A DNA stretch of 64,000 bases from JAGQKC01 sp965223675 (lineage in GTDB: Bacteria > Nitrospirota > Nitrospiria > Nitrospirales > UBA8639): assembly GCA_965223675.1 (NCBI GenBank), contig OZ245013.1, positions 3,038,001 to 3,102,000 of the forward strand, in the 5' to 3' direction. The position numbers were made by a program, and so were the translations under genes. Every line of letters begins with the position of its first letter. The stretch's first letter is position 1. Below are positions 18,465 through 27,646 of the stretch, piece by piece. Under the pieces are notes generated by a model, which had not been told where the DNA came from, ran no database searches, and saw only the letters and a list, made by a program, of their open reading frames with translations.

Positions 18465-19517
18465 ATGTCTGTAATCTTGAATTCTGACCAACCACTTAGC
18501 AAATCTGGGATGCTGACTCAATCCATGTCCTGTTCATCAGTTCAACCGCCCACGACCGAATCTCTTACGCGTGGCCTGACTGTCATGTTGTGCGATAGCT
18601 TACAGAAGGATGGAGAGGTCGCAATCCTTGACCGAGAACCCAATGTGTATGCAAGTACATTTCCGAGCGAAACAGTGACATGCGACTTTTCCGATAAGAG
18701 GGGCATTCAGCTTTTTTGTAAATATGGAACCAGTTATGTGAGCGTGATTTCCGGTCATCGGCGAGGAGTCCCGTATGAGGTCGAAATCTACTCAAAAGTC
18801 TTAAGCATGCGAAAAGGATCGACCTCAAGTTTCTATGGCTCGTATACAGACGAGACCACAGGTATCACATGGCTAGTGACAGAGTATTGTCAAAAGAGTG
18901 TTCGCCTGGATCTCATCCCTCAAGCAGATGCACCACAGTCCATGGAAGCAGCGGCTCGGTGGTTGGGAAAATTTCATGCCGAAAATGAAGTGGTCGCATC
19001 AAACTCACCGACGTCATTCCTTAACATCTATGACGTTGATCATCTCTTGCTTTGGAAATCCAAGCTCATGCTCATTCAAGAGCATTTCAAGCAAACCTTT
19101 CCATGGCTGACTGACCTTTTTGAACACTTCGTAGCCTTTCTGATCTCCTTCATGCCTAGCACGCCGACGGTCGTTCATGGGGAATTTTACCCCAGCAACA
19201 TTTTGAACCACGATGGACAGGTAAAAGTCGTAGACTGGGAGTCAGCAGGAACCGGCACTGGCGAAATGGACTTGGTGGCCTTAACACAAGCCTGGCCTGA
19301 ACATATCGTCCATCGATGTGAATCGGTCTATCAAGAAGCTCGTTGGCCTCATGATCAACCCGCTCACTTCGATAAGATACTGATCGCCGCACGGCTCTAC
19401 TTTCATTTTAAGCAACTTTTTTATTGGATAGAATTTCAACCGGATCGGCCAATTCGAGAAACTTGGCTGTTCCAGGAACTTCATGTTGCTGGCCAACGGC
19501 TAGGCCTGCTCTCATAG
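18465..19517 (+). CDS. APH-family phosphotransferase (kinase-like)
   Basis: A 350-residue protein-kinase-like phosphotransferase of the APH/choline-kinase type. K86 (QLFCKYG) is the candidate ATP-binding lysine. The catalytic loop reads H238-G-E240-FYPSN245, so the usual Asp of 'HGD....N' is Glu. The metal-binding motif is D257-W-E259. Family members phosphorylate small molecules such as sugars, choline or aminoglycosides; in a glycan locus a sugar or lipid-head-group substrate is more likely than an antibiotic. The next gene starts 11 bases after its stop. Confidence 0.82.
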   Translation: MSVILNSDQPLSKSGMLTQSMSCSSVQPPTTESLTRGLTVMLCDSLQKDGEVAILDREPNVYASTFPSETVTCDFSDKRGIQLFCKYGTSYVSVISGHRRGVPYEVEIYSKVLSMRKGSTSSFYGSYTDETTGITWLVTEYCQKSVRLDLIPQADAPQSMEAAARWLGKFHAENEVVASNSPTSFLNIYDVDHLLLWKSKLMLIQEHFKQTFPWLTDLFEHFVAFLISFMPSTPTVVHGEFYPSNILNHDGQVKVVDWESAGTGTGEMDLVALTQAWPEHIVHRCESVYQEARWPHDQPAHFDKILIAARLYFHFKQLFYWIEFQPDRPIRETWLFQELHVAGQRLGLLS

Positions 19518-19528
19518 AGAACTTGCTC

Positions 19529-20743
19529 ATGAGCTCACGACTTCGCATTATTGTCGCCGGCCTTGTCGGCCTCTATCCCATAGGAGGCGTGGCCTGGGAT
19601 TATTTGCAGTACGTCATCGGTCTGTCACGATTAGGACACGATGTGTTTTATTTTGAAGATTCGTCGTGCTGGCCCTATCACCCTGTCAAAAAAACCAATG
19701 TGCCAGATGCGCATTATTCAACAGGATTTATCAACACATTTTTTCAGAACTATGCTCCCCATCTTCAAGATCAATGGCATTATCGGCACTTGGATAAAGA
19801 AATTTTTGGAATGAGCTCGAAAGCGTTTGAGGACGTCGCGAGAACCGCTGACCTTTTTTTGAACGTCAGTGGTGCGTGCACGATTCCTGATGACCTCTCG
19901 CCACAGTGCATAACAATATTTCTTGATACGGATCCCGGGTACAATCAAATCGTCATGAGTGAACGACCAAAATGGTCAGAGAACGTCCACCACTGGTGTA
20001 AAGCCGTCACTGCGCATGATAAGCATTTTACATTGGCTGAAAATATCCACGCGGATAATTGTCTTATTCCAAAGATGGGCATCCAGTGGGAAACGACTCG
20101 TGTGCCAATTGTCCTAGATTTGTGGGGTCATGTTTTCAAAAAATCATCTCCTGAGCCAGTGTCCTGGAGCACGGTCATGACATGGAACCCATTTAAGGGA
20201 AAGCTGATGTATAAAGGCGTTGAATACCAGGGAAAGGGGGCAGAGTTCGAAAAGGTCTTTGAGCTCCCTCAACAAACGGGCTTGCCATTTACTGTGGCCG
20301 TCGGGGGTGGAAATGCCCCGATGAAGCGTTTGATCGATCACGGATGGCACGTGATCGAAGGAGAAGACGTCAGTCTGACTCCAGACGATTACCAGGAATT
20401 CATCGCAGGCTCCCCTGGTGAATTTACTCCTGCGAAGCACGTCTACGTAGCCATGCGCAGCGGGTGGTTCAGCAGTCGAAGTGCCTGCTATCTGGCTGCT
20501 GGCAGACCAGTGGTCACTCAAGACACGACGTTTTCATCAGACTTACCTGTCGGTAAGGGGCTTTTGTCTTATACAAATCATGAAGAAGCCGTAGTAGCCA
20601 TACGTGAAGTCAATGAGAATTACCCGCAACACGCGAAGGCCGCTCGAGTAATCGCAGAGGAACACTTCGATTCAGACAAAGTCCTCAATCATCTCGTGAA
20701 GAATGCCTATCGTCGAACTGATTTAGGCAATCACGTGAATTAA
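19529..20743 (+). CDS. Glycosyltransferase-like protein (GT-B type)
   Basis: The frame is open from 19424, but the first sensible start is the ATG at 19529, just past the stop of the kinase gene, giving 404 residues. The N-terminus 'RIIVAGLVGLYPIGGVAWDYLQYVIGLSRLGHDVFYFED' is the classic N-terminal Rossmann strand-loop-helix of a GT-B glycosyltransferase. The C-terminal half has 'FTPAKHVYVAMRSGWFSSRSACYLAAGRPVVTQDT', matching the donor-binding and 'E-A-A-G-.P-V' end region. It probably adds a sugar in the pathway of this locus. Donor and acceptor unknown. Confidence 0.75.
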   Translation: MSSRLRIIVAGLVGLYPIGGVAWDYLQYVIGLSRLGHDVFYFEDSSCWPYHPVKKTNVPDAHYSTGFINTFFQNYAPHLQDQWHYRHLDKEIFGMSSKAFEDVARTADLFLNVSGACTIPDDLSPQCITIFLDTDPGYNQIVMSERPKWSENVHHWCKAVTAHDKHFTLAENIHADNCLIPKMGIQWETTRVPIVLDLWGHVFKKSSPEPVSWSTVMTWNPFKGKLMYKGVEYQGKGAEFEKVFELPQQTGLPFTVAVGGGNAPMKRLIDHGWHVIEGEDVSLTPDDYQEFIAGSPGEFTPAKHVYVAMRSGWFSSRSACYLAAGRPVVTQDTTFSSDLPVGKGLLSYTNHEEAVVAIREVNENYPQHAKAARVIAEEHFDSDKVLNHLVKNAYRRTDLGNHVN

Positions 20744-20818
20744 TCTCTTTAACCATCTTCACTCACAGCGAGTGCGAGTGATGGATAATTTGCCCAGTGT
20801 GATCAATGGAGGAAAGCA

Positions 20819-21679
20819 ATGTTGCAGCTGCTACCTGATCAAGTCAAAGAATTGTGGCATCGTGTAGATCAACAGAACTTGAGCTCAAAAGATTGCTACA
20901 TTGAGCAAGAACGGTTGATAGACATGTACCGAAAGAAATGGAACAACGCTTTATGCCTGGAAAACTATTCAAATGTTCAAGAGAGCATTCTTCAGGAGCT
21001 TGGACAATACATGAAAGACGAAGACATAGCGGAAATTCGGAGCCGATGCCAACTAGCCGTTCCAACCCTCAAAAACGAATGGCACCGCAAAGTCAGCACG
21101 GGCGATCGAAAGTCTGTCGAGCAGTACTATGACGAGAGTCACATGACCATCTACGAATTAATGTGGTGGCATACGTTAGCTGAAGATTCTTCTCCCCTCG
21201 CGTATGTCACCGCGTTGGAGTTCGCCAGACAACAGGGTTGCCGTCACTACTTAGACTTTGGTGCAGGGGTAGGCTCCGGGGGTATTCTTTTCGCTCGCGC
21301 GGGGATTGAAGCGACATTGGCGGATATTAGCACACCCCTGCAACGGTTCAGCCAGTGGCGTCTTGAGGCGCGAAAACTGCCTGCCCACTTCATCGATCTC
21401 AAAGTGAAAACGCTACCAAGCAGAGCTTTCGATATGATAACGGCGTTGGACGTTTTTGAACATTTGGTTGATCCTGTAGAAACAGTTGAGCGACTTTCAG
21501 AGGCCTTGCAACCTGGCGGATTCTTTTTTGCTCGTCTGGCTTCAGAAATTGATGAAGATAGGCCACAACACATTGTTCAAGATTTCGAGCCAACGTTCAA
21601 ACGTTTACAGAAGCTGGGCTTTATTCAGGTTTGGGAAGATGATTGGCTCTGGGGACATGTCGTCTTCCAAAAATCTTGA
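20819..21679 (+). CDS. Class I SAM-dependent methyltransferase
   Basis: A 286-residue product. An N-terminal helical region (about 1-130) comes before a Rossmann methyltransferase domain with motif I 'YLDFGAGVGSGG' (near residue 142), an acidic 'LADIS' at the end of strand 2 and 'FDMITALDVFEHLVDP' as motif II. The start is supported by GGAGG 6-10 bases upstream. It likely methylates a sugar or lipid intermediate made by the adjacent glycosyltransferases; this is inferred from context only. Confidence 0.86.
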   Translation: MLQLLPDQVKELWHRVDQQNLSSKDCYIEQERLIDMYRKKWNNALCLENYSNVQESILQELGQYMKDEDIAEIRSRCQLAVPTLKNEWHRKVSTGDRKSVEQYYDESHMTIYELMWWHTLAEDSSPLAYVTALEFARQQGCRHYLDFGAGVGSGGILFARAGIEATLADISTPLQRFSQWRLEARKLPAHFIDLKVKTLPSRAFDMITALDVFEHLVDPVETVERLSEALQPGGFFFARLASEIDEDRPQHIVQDFEPTFKRLQKLGFIQVWEDDWLWGHVVFQKS

Positions 21680-21889
21680 GCTTTTCGGCAGATAGATACA
21701 TGCACTAGACAAGTAGACTCTTTCAACTGACTTCTCGCGCTTTTCATGACTCATTATAGCGAATCCAATTACGTTCCGGTTAGAGCCGATTCGGTACTCT
21801 GCCTGAGTTTGCTCAACCAAACGACTTAAGTCCTATACCGTGTATCTGTTGGATATGGCTACCTGAATACAATTGCGACATTACCATTC

Positions 21890-23017
21890 GTGAGAAATGG
21901 CCTCACAAATGAGAACGACCTCATGCAACCTGCAAACACCAAATCTTCTATTCAGTATAGGCAACAGCTCGACTCGCTACGTGCCTTTGCTGTCCTCGCT
22001 GTCCTGATTCATCATTTTTACCCGGAGAGCGAGGCCTTCGGATTGGGGTATTACGGAGTACGACTGTTCTTTGTATTGAGTGGTTTTCTGATTACTGGTC
22101 TACTACTTGATTCGCGAAACTACATTGAACGAACAGAACAAGGATATGCATTAACGTTTCGGCAATTTTACCTTCGACGCACACTAAGAATCGTGCCGGT
22201 ATATTATTTAGCGCTCGCACTGGCATTGTTGCTCGGGAATACGGATGTTTCATCAGGGGCTTGGTGGTATGCCACATACACCTCCAATTTTTTCTTTATC
22301 GATATCGATTTTTATCCGTTGACGACGGCACACCTCTGGTCATTGGCTGTCGAGGCTCAATTTTATCTCATATGGCCTTTTATTGTTCTCTTAGTTAAGA
22401 GACAACACCTTCTTCCATCAATTATTGTTCTTATTCTCGTCGGACCGATTTATCGGTTTTTCGCGATTCTCGGCTCATATGGGTTCGTTGAATTCTATAC
22501 GTACACACTGTCCTCTCTTGATAGCCTGGGCTGGGGGGGCCTTCTAGCTTGGATGCATCACAACACAATCGAAGCCCCATGGTTTCGGAGAGTAGGTCTC
22601 GGGCTTTTTCTCCTCATCCCTATCCTCTCGCCCATCTTTATGGAGGACACATACTTTTATGTCATTGACAATACCTTTCTCTCGATCGCCTTTCTCTGGT
22701 TGATCGCGGGTGCGACTAAAGGGTTCAGAGGGTTTGTCGGGAAAATCATGAATTCGAACACTCTCATTTACCTCGGAAAAATAAGTTACGGCATGTACGT
22801 GTATCACCTCTTTGTACCTTGGGGACTCTACGAAGTTTGGGGACTGCCTCAGCCGGAAAATGAAGTCTGGAATTTCATGTTGTTGATGGGTGCGACGGTC
22901 AGTCTTGCCTCACTATCATGGCGTGTATTTGAAAAGCCCATACACGATCTCAAAAGATACATTCCCAATCCATCGTTGCCCCCCAACATACACCATGGTT
23001 TAACACCTGCCTCTTAG
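21890..23017 (+). CDS. Acyltransferase-3 (OafA-like) membrane protein
   Basis: A 375-residue multi-TM protein of the acyltransferase-3 family. It shows 'YRQQLDSLRAFAVLAVLIHHFYP', with the conserved His pair, then 'GVRLFFVLSGFLITGLL' and an 'LAVEAQFYLIWPF' segment, all diagnostic. Such enzymes O-acetylate or O-acylate surface sugars from the inner membrane. The start is GTG at 21890 or ATG at 21923, neither with a strong ribosome-binding site. The 210-bp gap after the methyltransferase may hold its own promoter, but the orientation fits the glycan locus. Confidence 0.92.
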   Translation: MRNGLTNENDLMQPANTKSSIQYRQQLDSLRAFAVLAVLIHHFYPESEAFGLGYYGVRLFFVLSGFLITGLLLDSRNYIERTEQGYALTFRQFYLRRTLRIVPVYYLALALALLLGNTDVSSGAWWYATYTSNFFFIDIDFYPLTTAHLWSLAVEAQFYLIWPFIVLLVKRQHLLPSIIVLILVGPIYRFFAILGSYGFVEFYTYTLSSLDSLGWGGLLAWMHHNTIEAPWFRRVGLGLFLLIPILSPIFMEDTYFYVIDNTFLSIAFLWLIAGATKGFRGFVGKIMNSNTLIYLGKISYGMYVYHLFVPWGLYEVWGLPQPENEVWNFMLLMGATVSLASLSWRVFEKPIHDLKRYIPNPSLPPNIHHGLTPAS

Positions 23018-23239
23018 GTAACACCGGAATATCAGACAAGAGCCGTAGGTCGTCAATTCGTGTTCACGGCTGTCTATCGCTCATAACATCATGCTCTAAG
23101 GACTAATTCTTTCAATTGTTACAGATGCTCTGACCTCAAGGTTGAAACTATGGTACACGACATTCTATAAAGAGTATCATGAGGTCTGAGTTGTCCCTTC
23201 GCACGTTTTATCAATTTTACGAGAGCGATCGTTGATTTC

Positions 23240-24406
23240 ATGATTCCCCTTTTTACTATTCTTCGCTTCATGTTGCATCCCACAATTCCGTCTGTCCTCT
23301 GTATCCCGGGCATCGTATTCGCGTGGGTCCTTGTTCCCTCAATAGTTTATCCCATCGAATTGAAGAAACCATGCAAGACGTTCGACTGGGATACACTCCC
23401 AACCAATCAGTGGACTAAGTTGTCAACTTGTCGGGAAGCAGCCCCAAAAGTGTTTCATGGCGCATCCGCGCTCGCCAGCAACAGGAGAACGGTCTTTTTC
23501 TTTGGGGCTGATACTCACGATAAAGATTATGACAATAGTGTATATCGCCTGAGTTTAGAAAACTTACAGTGGAGCAAAGACTATAAAGCTGACGCTCTTG
23601 ATACCTATAGAGTGACGCCTGAAGGCTATGCAGTCACAACTTCTAAGCGCCCATGGGCCATGCATACGTTTGACGGATGGGATTATGATCCTAGCCGTGG
23701 AACTCTAGTACTTGTCGGAACTCCAAAACATGCGACGAAAGCTATTCAACTGCTAAAAGACCAGGGAAAAATGACGCGAGGCATCAAACCCGCTACCTGG
23801 CATTACGACCCTGATCGACGTTCCTGGCAGTTGATCCACACGCAAACACCAAACTTATTTGCTGGAGGATTTGCATGGGATCCATTGGGCAAACGCTTTA
23901 TTGGTCACAACGGTCATCAAACCTTCCATTATGACCCTCAGCATCAAGAGTGGGTGACCTACCTGGCATCATCCGTACCCGGCTATCATCTTCGATTAGT
24001 CTATGACACATTTGCGCACGCCTTCTTGTCATTGGGAAATAACCACAACCATAACGAGTTATGGAGTTACAGATCACAATCAGTGTCATGGAAACGAGTC
24101 ATCGTCGCGCAGCCACCCCTACCGGCCAGCGGGGCCGCCATCGCGTACGATACCCACCGTCACGTCCTGTTATACGTGGCAAACGATTCAGCCACTCCCT
24201 ACGAGAACCCAACTGGCCGCAGTGTGACATTTCTTTACATAAGCCAAACGCATCAATGGCTGAAACTTCCTGTAAAGAGTCCACCGTTGTTTGGGATGAA
24301 CTATCTCACGCAGTATGATCCGATCTCTGATGTGTTCCTGCACTTTGAAAAGTCCAGTGCCTCTTATAACCTTCTATCCGTGTGGGCGTTTCGGTATCGT
24401 CCATAA
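23240..24406 (+). CDS. Secreted Kelch/galactose-oxidase-like beta-propeller protein
   Basis: A 388-residue product with an N-terminal hydrophobic segment (about 10-37), then repeated 45-60-residue units with 'G.D.....V.RLSLENLQWS', 'WDYDPSRGTLVLVG', 'WHYDPDRRSWQLI', 'FAWDPLGKRFIGHNG' and 'FHYDPQHQEWV'. The recurrent 'YDP....W' pattern is that of Kelch/galactose-oxidase propeller blades. Cys only near the N-terminus. It probably acts outside the inner membrane, perhaps binding or modifying the exported glycan; catalytic copper ligands are not evident. Confidence 0.72.
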   Translation: MIPLFTILRFMLHPTIPSVLCIPGIVFAWVLVPSIVYPIELKKPCKTFDWDTLPTNQWTKLSTCREAAPKVFHGASALASNRRTVFFFGADTHDKDYDNSVYRLSLENLQWSKDYKADALDTYRVTPEGYAVTTSKRPWAMHTFDGWDYDPSRGTLVLVGTPKHATKAIQLLKDQGKMTRGIKPATWHYDPDRRSWQLIHTQTPNLFAGGFAWDPLGKRFIGHNGHQTFHYDPQHQEWVTYLASSVPGYHLRLVYDTFAHAFLSLGNNHNHNELWSYRSQSVSWKRVIVAQPPLPASGAAIAYDTHRHVLLYVANDSATPYENPTGRSVTFLYISQTHQWLKLPVKSPPLFGMNYLTQYDPISDVFLHFEKSSASYNLLSVWAFRYRP

Positions 24407-24815
24407 GGCCAATACGTCGTACCTAATCTCACAATTCCCATCCCAACTAAGTGTCCTGTTCTTCCACCATACGGACGTTGTATTTAATTCCATACACCTA
24501 AAATTTCAAGAGTACTCAATCATAATAGATTGAATTCTCGAAGATTATTTCTAATTCATTCTCCAGATCTGTTTTACATCCCTTCCAAAGATTTTTTTGG
24601 TATCAAGGCAACTACTTTTCTACATTATGTTTAAATTATTGATTTGCCTGTTGTTTCCACCAAATATTCAAATTTTTTCTGAATATCGCGTCGAGTTCTT
24701 TTACTTAGCTTCGGTGACAAATTGGATAAGTGAGAACAAATATTGTTCATCGATCTAATGAAAAACACCATCTTTTCAATTTGTTAACAAAAACCTCTCC
24801 GAGTTGCATTTTCTA
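24407..24815. other. Long AT-rich leader region upstream of the PEP-CTERM gene
   Basis: About 410 bp with no open frame worth calling and long T and A runs. It ends at a sigma-54-like promoter. Enhancer sites for a sigma-54 activator would be expected here, but I could not pick out a convincing inverted repeat. Confidence 0.5.
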
Positions 24816-24830
24816 TGGAACATTCTTTGC
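24816..24830 (+). promoter_or_regulatory. Candidate sigma-54 promoter of the PEP-CTERM gene
   Basis: TGGAAC at 24816-24821 and TTGC at 24827-24830 are separated by 5 bases. This matches the sigma-54 consensus TGGCAC-N5-TTGC with one mismatch and the exact GG-N10-GC spacing. It lies about 70 bases before the chosen start codon. Confidence 0.55.
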
Positions 24831-24900
24831 GTCTTTTTTTAGGACATGAATCGAGCCGCATTTCATCATTCCTAAAGCTTTCATGGGAGGAGGTGCCATC

Positions 24901-25749
24901 ATGGCCAAAGTTGCCTCTATCGTTGTTGCATGTCTCCTGTTCTTTCCGTCCTTGAGCGGCGCTGTACTACTTCAAATAATTACAGACACTGGAAATACCC
25001 CTGCCGACATCGACGGTGCGGTGACAGCTTTTCAAGCGGCATTAGGTGATCCGAATAATGGCAATGCCCCGGGACCTATTGCCAATGGTCGTCGACAAAT
25101 CAATTGGGATGCTGGGGTTGTTCCATTTGATATGCCTGGTGATTTCTTTAATACCACTGTTCCTCGGGGCGCTGAGTTCAGCACCCCAGGCTCGGGATTT
25201 CGGGTCAGTAATCCAGATGTTGCAGATCCGACTGCACCAGTGGGAGGGGACAACGAATTCAGCAGCATCAATCCTACATACCCAGATCAATTCATCCCGT
25301 TCAGTGATCCAAGACTGTTTACACCATTCGGTAGTAATATTGTCGATGTCAATTTCTTTGTGCCCGGAACAGATACTCCCGCTACGGTTACCGGGTTCGG
25401 AGCAATCTTCACTGACATTGATCTGGACGACAGCACCAAAATCGACATATTCGACATAAAAGGGAACAACATCTATTCCAGTCCCATTGTCGCTCCCTCT
25501 CCACAAGGTCTAACCTTTCGAGGAGCGATCTTTGACAATCCTGAAATATTTCGAGTGAGCATCACCAGCGGGAATACCGCTATCGGACCCGATGATGACC
25601 CAGCCAATGGTGTGGATGTCGTGGTGATTGACGACTTACTCTATGGTGAACCTCAAGCCGTCATTCCAGAGCCCAGTTCTGTCATCCTTTTAGGGTCCGG
25701 ACTATTTGGATTGGGAGTTTGGCGGTGGAAGACTCGAAGAAAAGTCTAG
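24901..25749 (+). CDS. PEP-CTERM sorted surface protein
   Basis: The start is the ATG at 24901 because GGAGGAGG lies just upstream; an upstream in-frame ATG (24883) overlaps that site. The 282-residue product has an N-terminal signal peptide (ends near 'LSGAVLL'). A low-complexity, Asp/Pro/Gly-rich mature part without Cys follows. The last 27 residues read PEP-SSVILLGSGLFGLGVW-RWKTRRKV: Pro-Glu-Pro, a TM helix and a basic tail, the exosortase recognition signal. Such proteins are exported, cut and anchored at the surface, usually together with exopolysaccharide. No exosortase (EpsH) is in the window. A strong terminator follows. Confidence 0.93.
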   Translation: MAKVASIVVACLLFFPSLSGAVLLQIITDTGNTPADIDGAVTAFQAALGDPNNGNAPGPIANGRRQINWDAGVVPFDMPGDFFNTTVPRGAEFSTPGSGFRVSNPDVADPTAPVGGDNEFSSINPTYPDQFIPFSDPRLFTPFGSNIVDVNFFVPGTDTPATVTGFGAIFTDIDLDDSTKIDIFDIKGNNIYSSPIVAPSPQGLTFRGAIFDNPEIFRVSITSGNTAIGPDDDPANGVDVVVIDDLLYGEPQAVIPEPSSVILLGSGLFGLGVWRWKTRRKV

Positions 25750-25788
25750 TCCGCTTCACAGAATCGTTCAATCCGTAATGGGTGTTAG

Positions 25789-25826
25789 AGAGCCTCGCAT
25801 ACTGATAATGCGAGGCTCTTTTTTTT
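25789..25826 (+). terminator. Intrinsic terminator after the PEP-CTERM gene
   Basis: A 12-bp perfect stem (AGAGCCTCGCAT at 25789-25800 with ATGCGAGGCTCT at 25808-25819) and a 7-base loop are followed by eight T (25819-25826). This makes the PEP-CTERM gene a single-gene transcription unit. Confidence 0.95.
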
Positions 25827-26081
25827 AGACTGGCCTCATGAAAAACTTCCACATTTGGGAGAGCACAGATTGAGGTTATCCTGAAATGGTATTCCCGCTA
25901 GCAACCCGTTATTCATTGTATTTTTTGCTCTACGGAAACACTCCCGACACGACATTCCTCATTCATTCTATTGATTTTGCTTGTTTTTTATGGAACGATC
26001 TCTGTTAACCGTCACGCTCTAATCTCTACTGTTGTTTCTGTCTAAGCCCCCTCAAATTATTTTCCCTAGAATAGTAGCGCT

Positions 26082-26645
26082 GTGATATCGGTTCACCAAA
26101 TCATGTTGATTACGATATCGTCAAGTCTCTTATATGTGGCGCCTACCGCTGCTGTGCCAATGAGCACGGAGTCAAATGAAGCTGAACTCCTTACGACTGC
26201 TCCCCCCACAATTTCTGAAAATCTCTCGGAGCTCTCGCTATCAGCACCGTCGGTACAGGTGAGTTCTCCAAAAGGGTTTGCTCCAGCACTACCCGCAACA
26301 GACTCATATTCAGGTATGTTCAGCTCCTTGCTGTCTTCACTCGCGTATGAAATTCGGTTTACGTCTCTCGGTCGGTTTTACACATCAATCCCATATGCGC
26401 TCAACACCAAAAACTTCGCACTTTTTTCTTTTCACCTACTTCCCCACCCTGAAAAAATTCAATCTTCAGCACTTTTGACGAACAACATCTTCATGACTCC
26501 GAACAAAGACCAACCGCCTGGCGAATCACAAGACTCGACGATCCTGGGTCCGTCAACCTGGTTTGCCGTCGCGTCCTTGTGTCTAATAGGAATCGTCGCT
26601 CTGGCCATGTGGCGAAAAAAGAAGAACCTCACCCTCCACTTCTGA
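26082..26645 (+). CDS. Secreted protein with sorting-signal-like C-terminus
   Basis: A 187-residue product from GTG (or 180 from the ATG at 26103). It has an N-terminal hydrophobic export signal ending near 'TAAVPMS' and a Ser/Thr/Pro-rich low-complexity middle. The C-terminal 'STWFAVASLCLIGIVALAMW' helix is followed by RKKKN. The tripartite tail (short motif, TM helix, basic residues) resembles PEP-CTERM signals but the Pro-Glu-Pro is replaced by 'LGPSTW'. It may be a variant sorting signal or a plain membrane anchor. It lies directly after the PEP-CTERM gene but behind its terminator. Confidence 0.55.
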   Translation: MISVHQIMLITISSSLLYVAPTAAVPMSTESNEAELLTTAPPTISENLSELSLSAPSVQVSSPKGFAPALPATDSYSGMFSSLLSSLAYEIRFTSLGRFYTSIPYALNTKNFALFSFHLLPHPEKIQSSALLTNNIFMTPNKDQPPGESQDSTILGPSTWFAVASLCLIGIVALAMWRKKKNLTLHF

Positions 26646-26794
26646 AATACCTGCTTTCTTCTCTCCGACGTCTTTTCCGGCTTAGGAAAATCTCTCTTCA
26701 GCCGACATATTCTCTATAGAGAAACGATATCTGCTTTATCAAAAGTTCTCAGAATGGCAAATTCCTACGATCAGGTAATCGAACATTATTAGGC

Positions 26795-27604
26795 ATGGCC
26801 TCTCTCTCTTCAGTCTCACCGCTTCCGTATATCTCACCACTTCTCCGTCTTCGCTCAGCCTATTTTCGATGTTGGTATGAGATTTCTCGAGGACTCACAT
26901 GGGTTCGCCGTGAATATCGCGAAGAGCCGGCACGAACCCTGCCTCAATCGCTTACAGATCATCAACGACATCGAATAGATGCATTACAAGTGAAGTACGG
27001 TGTGCAGTTTGAAAATCAGTACCACAGCTCAACAGCATTAGAAAATTATGAGTATCTTGACCTGCTCGATCGCACTAAGGAGTTACTCAATTGGCAACCC
27101 GAACTTGGCAAAGAACTCGTGGATGTGGGATCACTCAATTTTTATTATGCCCCAGCTCTTCAGGTCTTTTTTCATCCCAAGCAACTGGAAGGCGTTGAAC
27201 TAGAGGGATATCGAGTCTATACCAATTTCTACAGTCGCTTTGATTACGCGCAGTATTACATCCGGGCCTTCCCGAATACGTCTTATACCGTGATAGACTT
27301 TTGCAACTATACTAATTTAACTGACGGGATTACCTGCTTTTATCCCTTTGTCATACCTGAACCCTTGGTTGCCTGGCGATTACCACTTAAAGTCTTTCAA
27401 CCGCAACGCATGTTTGAACAGATAGCACGAAGTCTCAGACCACAAGGCTTCGTCTTGATGATGAACCATGGAGAGGATGAGGCCTACTGGGCGAACGAAT
27501 ATGCTCAACGCAGCGGCTTGTTGCGACAGAACCAGCCTCAGTCCATTTCGCCACTTTTCCCCCGAGCTGAAATCCCTATCGTCAGTCTTTGGTGGAAATC
27601 CTGA
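26795..27604 (+). CDS. Methyltransferase-like protein
   Basis: A 269-residue product. The central 'GKELVDVGSLNFYYAPAL' resembles SAM-binding motif I, with 'VELEG' at the end of strand 2 and 'MFEQIARSLRPQGFVLMMNHGEDE' as the strand 5-6 region of class I methyltransferases. The N-terminal 60 residues are basic and helical. The canonical GxGxG is not complete, so SAM binding is not certain. The UbiE-like gene follows closely and a B12-type radical SAM gene after that, so all three probably serve one pathway. Confidence 0.6.
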   Translation: MASLSSVSPLPYISPLLRLRSAYFRCWYEISRGLTWVRREYREEPARTLPQSLTDHQRHRIDALQVKYGVQFENQYHSSTALENYEYLDLLDRTKELLNWQPELGKELVDVGSLNFYYAPALQVFFHPKQLEGVELEGYRVYTNFYSRFDYAQYYIRAFPNTSYTVIDFCNYTNLTDGITCFYPFVIPEPLVAWRLPLKVFQPQRMFEQIARSLRPQGFVLMMNHGEDEAYWANEYAQRSGLLRQNQPQSISPLFPRAEIPIVSLWWKS

Positions 27605-27646
27605 TCTTTCTTGACAAACACCGAAAGACGGTTCTACCGTCTCTCC

